Shown here piece by piece: positions 6,120-11,084 of a DNA stretch of 11,084 nucleotides (positions are counted from its first letter, which is position 1; every line of letters begins with the position of its first letter). A model generated the notes under the pieces. It did not search any database, was not told where the DNA came from, and was given only the letters and a program-made list of their open reading frames with translations. The translations under genes and the position numbers were made by a program. Source of the DNA: Chloroflexi bacterium RBG_16_48_8. GTDB lineage: Bacteria > Chloroflexota > Anaerolineae > Anaerolineales > E44-bin32. The DNA lies in assembly GCA_001795115.1 (NCBI GenBank), contig MGNI01000160.1, forward strand, positions 3,647 to 14,730, in the 5' to 3' direction.

Positions 6120-7063
6120 GATCGCAACCTCCGGCCAGTTAAATGGATAAAAACATCTTCCAGCGTATTCTCTCTCACGCGCACCTCCCCATAGGCCAAA
6201 CCTGCCTCGGTCACTCTCTTCAGAATTTCGGGCAGGAGCGCCACCACATTACGGGCGCGCACATTCAGGCTCCCATCGACCACCTCCACCGAAGCGCCTT
6301 TTTTCAATTCAGCCAAAGCCTCACACGCTCGATTATTCAACCTTTCACCACCCGTCAACTGGATCTCCACCACACTTCCCACTCCCACACTCTTTTTTAA
6401 CACTTCGGGAGTATCCAAAACCAGAAGTTTTCCATGATCGATAATAGCGACACGCTCGGCTACGCGATCTGCTTCGTCCATGTTGTGCGTCGTGAGGATA
6501 ATGGTTTTGTGCCCTGCCAGGGATAAGATGTACTCTCGAATCTTCACGCGGCTCTGCGGGTCAAGCCCCACCTCGGGCTCATCGAGAAAAACAATGTCCG
6601 GGTCGTGGATAAGCGCCATCGCCAGGTTAAGACGTCTCTGCAAACCGCCGGACAACGTCCGAACTTGTTTACTTCGCTTCTCAACCAGATCAAATTCCTC
6701 AAGCAACAGATCCCCCCGTCTGCGCGCTTCACTCCCCCTCACCCCATACATCTCACCCATAAATTGCAATTGCTCAATGCAGGTCAATCGCTCCCACAGG
6801 ACAATCTCCTGAGGACACACTCCAATGCAAGCGCGGATGCCAGCACCGCCGCTGGCTACGGGCATACCATGGACCAGCACACGACCTGCATCCGGTCTCA
6901 ACAAGCCGCACATCATATGGATCGAAGTGGTCTTCCCTGCCCCATTAGGTCCTAGAAAGCCGAAAATCTCCCCCTTGTTGATTTCAAGGGTCAGATGATC
7001 CACGGCTTTCAATGTGCCGTAGGATTTGGTCAACCCCTCTGTACGTAGCACAACTTCGCTCAT
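6116..7063 (-). CDS. ABC transporter ATP-binding protein (ABC-2/drug exporter type)
   Basis: A 315-residue ATPase with Walker A GPNGAGKT (38-45), Q-loop Gln85 (CPQE), signature LSGGLQ (137-142), Walker B IVFLDEP (157-163, Glu162) and H-loop His193 (LTTHNMDEAD). A C-terminal extension (about 215-315) ends LEDVFIHLTGRRLR, typical of the CcmA/DrrA-like group. After the Walker B the sequence reads EPEVGLDP, with Glu where Thr or Ser is usual; this is a mild variation, not a defect. GGGAG (7071-7075) stands seven bases before the ATG. It is the first gene of a two-gene operon with the permease. Confidence 0.96.
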   Translation of the reverse strand: MSEVVLRTEGLTKSYGTLKAVDHLTLEINKGEIFGFLGPNGAGKTTSIHMMCGLLRPDAGRVLVHGMPVASGGAGIRACIGVCPQEIVLWERLTCIEQLQFMGEMYGVRGSEARRRGDLLLEEFDLVEKRSKQVRTLSGGLQRRLNLAMALIHDPDIVFLDEPEVGLDPQSRVKIREYILSLAGHKTIILTTHNMDEADRVAERVAIIDHGKLLVLDTPEVLKKSVGVGSVVEIQLTGGERLNNRACEALAELKKGASVEVVDGSLNVRARNVVALLPEILKRVTEAGLAYGEVRVRENTLEDVFIHLTGRRLRS

Positions 7064-7139
7064 TTCACAGCTCCCAATTTATCTGCTTGATTATTGTCTA
7101 GGATAATCTCGGGGATCTCAAGATCAGATCGTTCACCTT

Positions 7140-7168
7140 ATTGTAGAGACAAATAATGCATCTATCAA
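7140..7168 (-). promoter_or_regulatory. Sigma70-like promoter of the ABC exporter operon
   Basis: On the minus strand there is a -35 TTGATA (7163-7168), a 17-bp spacer and a -10 TACAAT (7140-7145), each one mismatch from consensus. The start would lie near 7133, giving a leader of about 70 bases. In that leader GATCT CA AGATC (7114-7125) is a 12-bp dyad that could bind a regulator. Confidence 0.7.
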
Positions 7169-7411
7169 CTTAACCATTGACAGTAGAGGCGAAGCAATCG
7201 GTAAAGAATTTAGAAAAGCTGCGGAAGTCCAATTGAGGAATGCTTTGCTGCTACAGCAGGAAAAACAAGAATATATAATGGCTATGCGCATTATTGTCTT
7301 GGTTACTTACCTTTTTAGCCTGATTCGGATGTTCTCCTGCCTTGAAATCCTGATGGAGAATATCCTCACATTAAGCGTAATTCTTCCGTTTTGCGCTAGA
7401 ATCACAACCAA
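7169..7411. other. Intergenic stretch upstream of the pseudouridine synthase
   Basis: No gene is firmly supported. A plus-strand frame is open from 7107 to 7490 (stop at 7488-7490). It reads protein-like in its first half (SRGEAIGKEFRKAAEVQLRN at about 7182-7241), but it overlaps the ABC promoter and the start of the pseudouridine synthase. It has only a TTG start with no ribosome site, so it may be a gene remnant or chance. TAGAAT (7397-7402) lies ten bases before the ATG at 7412 and could be a -10 box of a nearly leaderless transcript, but there is no matching -35. Confidence 0.35.
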
Positions 7412-8071
7412 ATGCTGCAAAACCCAGAACAACTTCTCCTCTGGTGCGGTGCGAGCCTTGTGGCAGCCAACAAACCATCTGGGCTGCTGACCCTGCCCCA
7501 TGGTTATGATCCATCCTTGCCACACTTGCGATCTGTCCTGGAACCAACCTTCGGTCGTTTATGGATCGTTCACCGCCTGGATCGAGAAACCAGTGAAATC
7601 GTTGTGCTGGCTCGCACTGCAGATGCCTACCAACACCTGAACACACAATTTCAGGAAAAACGCGCCTTCAAGGTCTATCATGCCCTGGTTGCAGGTCAGC
7701 CTCCTTGGGAAAATACCACTATCACAAACCCCCTTCACTCAGATAGCGATCGACGACACCGCACAGTGGTCGACCCTCTGAAAGGGAGATCTGCCGTCAC
7801 GGAGCTTAGGGTATTGCGTCGCTTTGAGGGTTACAGCCTGCTGGAAGCTGCTCCGTTGTCAGGTCGCACCCATCAGATTCGGGCCTACCTAAAGCATATT
7901 GGATACCCCATCCTTGCTGACCCGCTTTACGGGGATAGGACTCACCTCAGCCATAACCTGCTCCAACGCCTGGGGTTACACGCCCTCTCCTTGACCCTGA
8001 TACACCCTAAAACCAAAGAAACGATGATCTTTGAAGCGCCTTACCCTCACGATTTCTCGAGCATGCTTTAA
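7412..8071 (+). CDS. RluA-family pseudouridine synthase
   Basis: A 219-residue catalytic domain without an N-terminal S4 domain. It has NKPSGLLT (20-27), the active-site motif HRLDRETS (54-61) with catalytic Asp57, FKVYHALV (86-93, the substrate-loop tyrosine Tyr89) and RTHQIRAYL then HIGYPILADPLYG (152-174). It converts uridine to pseudouridine in rRNA or tRNA; which site cannot be told. The residue after the motif is Glu62 where Gly is nearly always found (HRLDRETSG), and the protein is shorter than RluC or RluD. No ribosome site is evident before the ATG at 7412, so initiation may be leaderless. It is a single gene, followed by a hairpin that has its T tract on the other strand. Confidence 0.95.
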   Translation: MLQNPEQLLLWCGASLVAANKPSGLLTLPHGYDPSLPHLRSVLEPTFGRLWIVHRLDRETSEIVVLARTADAYQHLNTQFQEKRAFKVYHALVAGQPPWENTTITNPLHSDSDRRHRTVVDPLKGRSAVTELRVLRRFEGYSLLEAAPLSGRTHQIRAYLKHIGYPILADPLYGDRTHLSHNLLQRLGLHALSLTLIHPKTKETMIFEAPYPHDFSSML

Positions 8072-8085
8072 ACGTCATCCAGAGC

Positions 8086-8121
8086 AAAAACCCTGCCGCG
8101 GGTTTTAAACATGCGGCAGGG
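8086..8121 (-). terminator. Intrinsic terminator oriented for minus-strand transcription
   Basis: CCCTGCCGC (8091-8099) and GCGGCAGGG (8113-8121) form a perfect 9-bp GC-rich stem with a 13-base loop. The T5 tract follows the stem only on the minus strand (A5 at 8086-8090 on the plus strand). On the plus strand the hairpin is followed by CAAAAAC, so it is poorly built to end the pseudouridine synthase transcript. This implies an RNA made from the minus strand to the right. Confidence 0.65.
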
Positions 8122-8153
8122 CAAAAACGACCAGCTTTCTTATACGATTCGAT

Positions 8154-8225
8154 TCATTCTACCCTCCTGGCTTTATTCTTTAGCCATTCTTCCCATCCTG
8201 GGCCTGCATCCCTTGACAGATCCAT
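8154..8225 (-). CDS. Candidate micro-ORF of 23 codons divergent from padR
   Basis: ATG at 8225 opens 23 codons ending WEEWLKNKARRVE and TGA (8154-8156), a charged, Trp-containing segment that would be amphipathic if helical. The TGA overlaps a second ATG (8157) of a 5-codon ORF (MNRIV, ending 8140), which has AGGAGGG (8162-8168) four bases before it. The minus-strand terminator follows about 20 bases later. No strong ribosome site precedes the first ATG. It could be a leader peptide, a tiny protein or the body of a small RNA; it may also be chance. Only the ORF, the AGGAGGG and the terminator are seen. Confidence 0.25.
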   Translation of the reverse strand: MDLSRDAGPGWEEWLKNKARRVE

Positions 8226-8241
8226 TTACACAATATATCCT
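8213..8241 (+). promoter_or_regulatory. Promoter of the padR operon
   Basis: The -35 hexamer is TTGACA (8213-8218, perfect). A 17-bp spacer follows, then the -10 hexamer TATCCT (8236-8241, four of six). A second A+T-rich hexamer, TATAAC, begins at 8241. Transcription would start near 8248, roughly 30 bases before the padR ATG. Confidence 0.7.
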
Positions 8242-8270
8242 ATAACTAGAATATTATGTTACAAGGATAT
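8235..8270. promoter_or_regulatory. Candidate PadR operator (dyad over the -10 box)
   Basis: ATATCCT (8235-8241) and AGGATAT (8264-8270) are perfect inverted 7-mers. Inside them TAAC (8243-8246) and GTTA (8258-8261) are also inverted, giving one dyad of 36 bp centred near 8252. It covers the -10 box, the likely start site and the AAGGAT ribosome site of padR. PadR proteins commonly repress their own promoter through such dyads (family knowledge); binding here is inferred. Confidence 0.6.
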
Positions 8271-8277
8271 TAATCTC

Positions 8278-8814
8278 ATGACAAATGCGGAGATGGCTAT
8301 TCTCAGCCTTATCGTCGAAAAATCGAGGCACGGCTACGAGATCAAGCAAGTGATCGAGGCGCGCGAAATGCGCAACTGGACCGAAGTAGGCTTTTCTTCA
8401 ATCTACTACATCCTGAACAAGCTGGAGAAAAAAGGGCTCGTCGAAGGACAGATTGAAAAACCCACTGGAAAAGGTCCCGCACGCAAGGTCTATCACATCA
8501 CAAAGGCAGGTCTTGAAGCTTACCACAAGGCAACCCTCGAAGCCCTCTCGAGCCCGATCCCACCCTACTCCGCCTTCCTTTTGGGGCTTTCCAATCTCCA
8601 GGCTATTCCAGCGGAAGACTCTCTCCAAGCCCTCCATCAATACCGCAAAAAAATGGCGGAACGGGCTGAGCATCTAAGGAAGCGCTGGGACTCCCACGAG
8701 GCACAGCTCCCTTTCAATGTGAACGCGCTTTTCGACCTCAGCATGACCCTAATCGATGCCGAACTAAGTTGGGTCACTGACTTCGTCCAGCAATTGGAAC
8801 AACGCCAAGGATAG
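8278..8814 (+). CDS. PadR-family transcriptional regulator
   Basis: 178 residues in two parts. The first is an N-terminal winged helix (about 1-85) with HGYEIKQVIEAR (18-29), the recognition region SIYYILNKLEKKGLVEG (41-57) and a basic wing (GKGPARKVYHITKAG, about 64-78). The second is a C-terminal helical dimerisation region (about 95-178) of the Vir_act_alpha_C type. PadR proteins are dimeric repressors that release DNA when a phenolic acid, antibiotic or other ligand binds. AAGGAT lies nine bases before the ATG. It is the first gene of an operon: the next ATG follows its stop by four bases. The promoter dyad suggests autoregulation. Confidence 0.95.
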   Translation: MTNAEMAILSLIVEKSRHGYEIKQVIEAREMRNWTEVGFSSIYYILNKLEKKGLVEGQIEKPTGKGPARKVYHITKAGLEAYHKATLEALSSPIPPYSAFLLGLSNLQAIPAEDSLQALHQYRKKMAERAEHLRKRWDSHEAQLPFNVNALFDLSMTLIDAELSWVTDFVQQLEQRQG

Positions 8815-8818
8815 GAAA

Positions 8819-9481
8819 ATGACGAAAATCGACTTTAAAAAAGAATTTAAAGAACTTTACCAACCCTCTGCCAAGGAATTTCAGGTGGTGGAGGTCCCTT
8901 CAATGCAGTATCTCATGCTCGATGGTAGGGGAGACCCAAACACAGCACAAGAGTACCAAGATGCGATCGAAGCCCTGTATGCTGCAGCCTACAAGCTCAA
9001 ATTCATGAGCAAAAAAACCTTGGGAACGGATTATGTTGTACCACCCCCGGAGGGGTTGTGGGGCTCTCCCGAGATGGTTTTTTCCCTGGCTGGTATTACA
9101 GACGAGAAGGAATGGCTTGAGCGATTCAAGGCTTCTGATCGAGTTTCGTGGCAATGGACCATGATGATCATGCAGCCTGATTGGATCACCCAAGAGATGT
9201 TCTTGGAGACCTGTGAGCAAGTCAGGCAAGGTAAAAATCCAGCAGCGCTGGACAAGATACGACTTGAGAGCTATCACGAGGGGCTCTCAGCACAGATTCT
9301 CCATCTCGGACCCTACAGCGAGGAAGGACCCGTCCTGGCCAAGCTGCACATCCAATTCCTCCCACAAAATGGCTATGTGGAGGCTGGCAAGCACCACGAG
9401 ATCTACCTCAGCGACCCGCGTAAAACCGCCTCCGAGAAGCTGAAGACGATATTAAGGCAGCCCATTCGAAAGGCTAAATGA
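8819..9481 (+). CDS. GyrI-like small-molecule-binding domain protein
   Basis: 220 residues resembling the COG4832 group of GyrI-like proteins. It opens with DFKKEFKELYQPSAKEFQVV and VPSMQYLMLDGRGDPNT (about residues 5-43). The middle has KWTLMIMQPD-like sequence (here QWTMMIMQPDWIT, about 116-128) and KIRLESYHEGLSAQILHLGPY (about 147-167). It ends with GKHHEIYLSDPRK (about 194-206). GyrI/SbmC domains bind hydrophobic or cationic drugs, and some members of about this size have been reported to hydrolyse cyclopropanoid genotoxins (recollection, not shown here). It starts four bases after padR with a GGAT/AGGA site in between, and its stop overlaps ATGA of a possible upstream start of the next gene. 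It is likely the effector or sensor controlled by the PadR protein. Confidence 0.9.
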   Translation: MTKIDFKKEFKELYQPSAKEFQVVEVPSMQYLMLDGRGDPNTAQEYQDAIEALYAAAYKLKFMSKKTLGTDYVVPPPEGLWGSPEMVFSLAGITDEKEWLERFKASDRVSWQWTMMIMQPDWITQEMFLETCEQVRQGKNPAALDKIRLESYHEGLSAQILHLGPYSEEGPVLAKLHIQFLPQNGYVEAGKHHEIYLSDPRKTASEKLKTILRQPIRKAK

Positions 9482-9522
9482 AAGGATCAAACCCTTCTTT
9501 TCTAGAGTACAGGAGATCGACA

Positions 9523-10569
9523 ATGTCTTTAATACCCTTTGCTGGCTTCCGATCCTTGGAGACGCACCACTGCGTCACGGGTTCAATGCTGCATATCTAT
9601 GATTTCTACAATCACAACATAAGCGAAGATATGCTTCTGGGGATCGGCTCTGGATTGAGCTTCATCTACTGGCATATGAAAGGGATGGCACCCATGATTG
9701 GGGGGCGAGGCAACGTGGGCCGCCCCGGTGAGGAAGGCCTGGAGATTACCGCAGGTCGCCGTACGGGGGTTCTGGTGGAAAAACATCACAGCGGCAGTGC
9801 TAGCAAGGCTGAGAAAGCCCTGCTCGAACTTTTAGAAGCGGGTCAGCCTGTCATGATGAATGTCGACATGGGTTTCCTTCCCTATTTTGACCTGCCTGAG
9901 GACTTCCACTTCGGCGGACATGCCATCGTCGTTGGTGGATACGATCCCGTTAGCAAAGAAGTGCTCATTGCCGATCGCGATAAGGACCTCCACCCCGTCT
10001 CTTGGGAAGACCTGATCAAAGCACGCGGATCGAAATTCAAGCCCTTCCCTCCAGAAAACATGTGGTTCACCTTCGACTTCAGCCTAAAGCGGCAACCCCA
10101 ACCGGAGGAGATCCGAGAGGCTATTTTGGATGTCTGCAAATATATGCTGGAAGCTCCCATATCCAATATTGGCGTCAGGGGCATCCTTAAAGCAGCTTCA
10201 CGTGTTCCCCGGTGGCCGAAAACCATGGATGCGGAAGAGCTCCGTTGGTCCTGTTTCAACAGTTACATCTTCATCGACGCCGAAGGTGGAACAGGCGGTG
10301 GGCTCTTCCGCTATATGTATGGCAGATTCCTTGAGGAGGCGGCAAAGCTCTCGGGTGTTCAAAAGCTGGCTGAGGCTGGCAAGAACCTAAAAGTCGTTGG
10401 CGACAAATGGCAGGAGGTGGCTGAGCTTTTCAAGGAGGGCTCAAAGATGAAAGACCCATCCCCCATCCTTTCAGAGACAACATCACCCTTGCTCGAAATC
10501 GCCCATATGGAAGAAGCCCTTTGGACAAGATTGCGGGAAATGCTGCAAAAACATCCCTGGCATGAATAA
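9523..10569 (+). CDS. BtrH_N / DUF4872 protein (putative acyltransferase or thiol hydrolase)
   Basis: 348 residues from the ATG at 9523, which has AGGAGA six bases upstream. An ATG at 9478 overlapping the previous stop would add 15 unconserved residues, so I prefer the later start. The N-terminal half fits BtrH_N, the domain of the butirosin enzyme BtrH that moves an acyl group from a carrier protein. It has HHCVTGS (His16-Cys17), FGGHAIVVGGYD (His133, Asp141) and IADRDKD (Asp151), giving a plausible Cys-His-Asp set in a papain-like fold. The C-terminal half (about 165-345) fits DUF4872, with FNSYIFIDAEGGTGGGLFR and LLEIAHMEEALW. No carrier protein or other biosynthetic gene is nearby, so the substrate is unknown. 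It is the last gene of the padR operon. I am confident of the family and unsure of the reaction. Confidence 0.88.
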   Translation: MSLIPFAGFRSLETHHCVTGSMLHIYDFYNHNISEDMLLGIGSGLSFIYWHMKGMAPMIGGRGNVGRPGEEGLEITAGRRTGVLVEKHHSGSASKAEKALLELLEAGQPVMMNVDMGFLPYFDLPEDFHFGGHAIVVGGYDPVSKEVLIADRDKDLHPVSWEDLIKARGSKFKPFPPENMWFTFDFSLKRQPQPEEIREAILDVCKYMLEAPISNIGVRGILKAASRVPRWPKTMDAEELRWSCFNSYIFIDAEGGTGGGLFRYMYGRFLEEAAKLSGVQKLAEAGKNLKVVGDKWQEVAELFKEGSKMKDPSPILSETTSPLLEIAHMEEALWTRLREMLQKHPWHE

Positions 10570-11047
10570 GAAAATAGAGAATCCATCAAATCCTCTATGA
10601 AATCGTTCTCCTCAATAGGATCATCCTATGCTCCTCATGAGATCCCCACTGATTTTATTTCCAAGGACAACAAGTTCTATTCTCCATAACCGCATGCGTG
10701 CTCCCTTTTTTCCAAGACCATCGTCATAAGAATTACAATTCGCACGTATTAATCATTCTGCAAACATCAATGCTGGTTGGTAAGGGTAAATTCATAAGAT
10801 TGATCTATCCTATCTCTACAATCCACAGTTTGGTTTCTTTTAAGAGCGCGGCTTGAATTTCTCATCATTCTCGCTTAATCTCGCCTCGGAATGATCCTAC
10901 CAAGGCCTTCAATCCTTGTTTTTAACCCCAACCCAACCGGTAATTTGTTTTGCGTATACAAAATACGCTTCTCGAGGACCGCAAAACGCTGTTGTTCTTG
11001 TGGCTGGCTATGCGAATTCTGCTTTCTCTTGCTGCCGCCCTTTTCAA
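10570..11047. other. Non-coding stretch with several inverted repeats
   Basis: No convincing gene. Inverted repeats seen are: ATAGAG/CTCTAT (10574-10579 with 10593-10598, just after the operon stop and without a T tract); ATAGGAT C ATCCTAT (10615-10629, perfect); ATCATTC/GAATGAT (10864-10870 with 10889-10895, flanking TCGC-rich sequence reminiscent of the repeat at 3386-3519); GTTTTGCG/CGCAAAAC (10947-10954 with 10980-10987); and, competing with the last, GCGTAT ACAAA ATACGC (10952-10968). A minus-strand frame at 10875-11066 overlaps these and the DnaA-like boxes and has no family features. Confidence 0.5.
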
Positions 11048-11078
11048 TTATCCACATTTTGTCCACATCTGGGGATAA
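11048..11078. promoter_or_regulatory. Cluster of three DnaA-box-like sites
   Basis: TTATCCACA (11048-11056) is a perfect consensus DnaA box. TTGTCCACA (11059-11067) and, on the minus strand, TTATCCCCA (11070-11078) each differ at one position. Starts are spaced exactly 11 bp, one helical turn, so bound DnaA molecules would face the same side. This is typical of a replication origin or of the dnaA promoter. The region is cut by the window edge, so extent and the neighbouring gene are unknown. Confidence 0.65.
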
Positions 11079-11084
11079 CCCGGC

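Noticed and set aside
7107..7490. Open plus-strand frame before and into the pseudouridine synthase gene
   Set aside because: Its first half looks protein-like, but it overlaps a good minus-strand promoter and a firm gene. It has no ribosome site and loses protein-like character in the second half; at most a remnant.
9478..9522. Upstream ATG start for the BtrH-like gene (15 extra residues)
   Set aside because: The added residues are unlike the family start, and the ATG at 9523 has a well-placed AGGAGA. The overlap with the previous stop is noted but does not outweigh this.
10690..10710. T6 run after a CGCATGCG palindrome as terminator of the padR operon
   Set aside because: The palindrome has no loop and is separated from the T run; no stable stem precedes the Ts.
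10875..11066. Minus-strand 63-codon ORF at the right edge
   Set aside because: It overlaps two DnaA-like boxes and several inverted repeats, has no ribosome site and reads as low-complexity polar sequence.

Overview
The window looks like chromosomal DNA from an uncultured or environmental bacterium of mixed base composition. It has long intergenic stretches, imperfect palindromic repeats of the kind scattered through many Chloroflexota genomes, and orphan stress genes. The assignment to Chloroflexota (Anaerolineae-like) is a guess from gene style and repeats; no rRNA or universal marker gene is present.

Layout, left half. A DUF3352-type protein (1-1601, +, N-terminus outside the window) converges on a universal stress protein (1758-2207, -), with a bidirectional hairpin terminator between them. 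Upstream of the stress protein on the minus strand are a possible 62-residue membrane protein (2364-2552) and an orphan ClpP-like serine protease with a TTG start (2582-3181). The gene-poor stretch 3182-3739 carries structured DNA, including a 134-bp palindromic, MITE-like repeat (3386-3519). A VOC/glyoxalase-fold gene (3740-4135, -) has an in-frame TGA at codon 3. Next come a CTGA/TCAG-phased repeat region (4313-4476) and an orphan membrane protein (4484-4867, +).

Layout, right half. A two-gene ABC-2 exporter operon on the minus strand (ATPase 6116-7063, permease 4950-6119, start/stop overlap ATGA) has a good sigma70-like promoter at 7140-7168. An RluA-type pseudouridine synthase (7412-8071, +) follows. 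Then comes a three-gene operon on the plus strand: a PadR regulator (8278-8814), a GyrI-like small-molecule-binding protein (8819-9481) and a BtrH_N/DUF4872 protein with a Cys-His pair (9523-10569). Its promoter (TTGACA, 17 bp, TATCCT) is overlapped by a dyad that is a good candidate PadR operator. A minus-strand terminator and micro-ORF diverge from the same region.

The last 40 bases hold three DnaA-box-like 9-mers spaced exactly 11 bp apart, which suggests that a DnaA-binding region (oriC or the dnaA promoter) begins at or beyond the right edge.

Functionally, the most coherent module is padR, gyrI-like, btrH-like: a ligand-responsive repressor, a drug-binding or drug-hydrolysing protein and a putative acyltransferase or thiol hydrolase. 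The ABC-2 exporter nearby could belong to the same detoxification theme, but its promoter does not share the PadR-type dyad.
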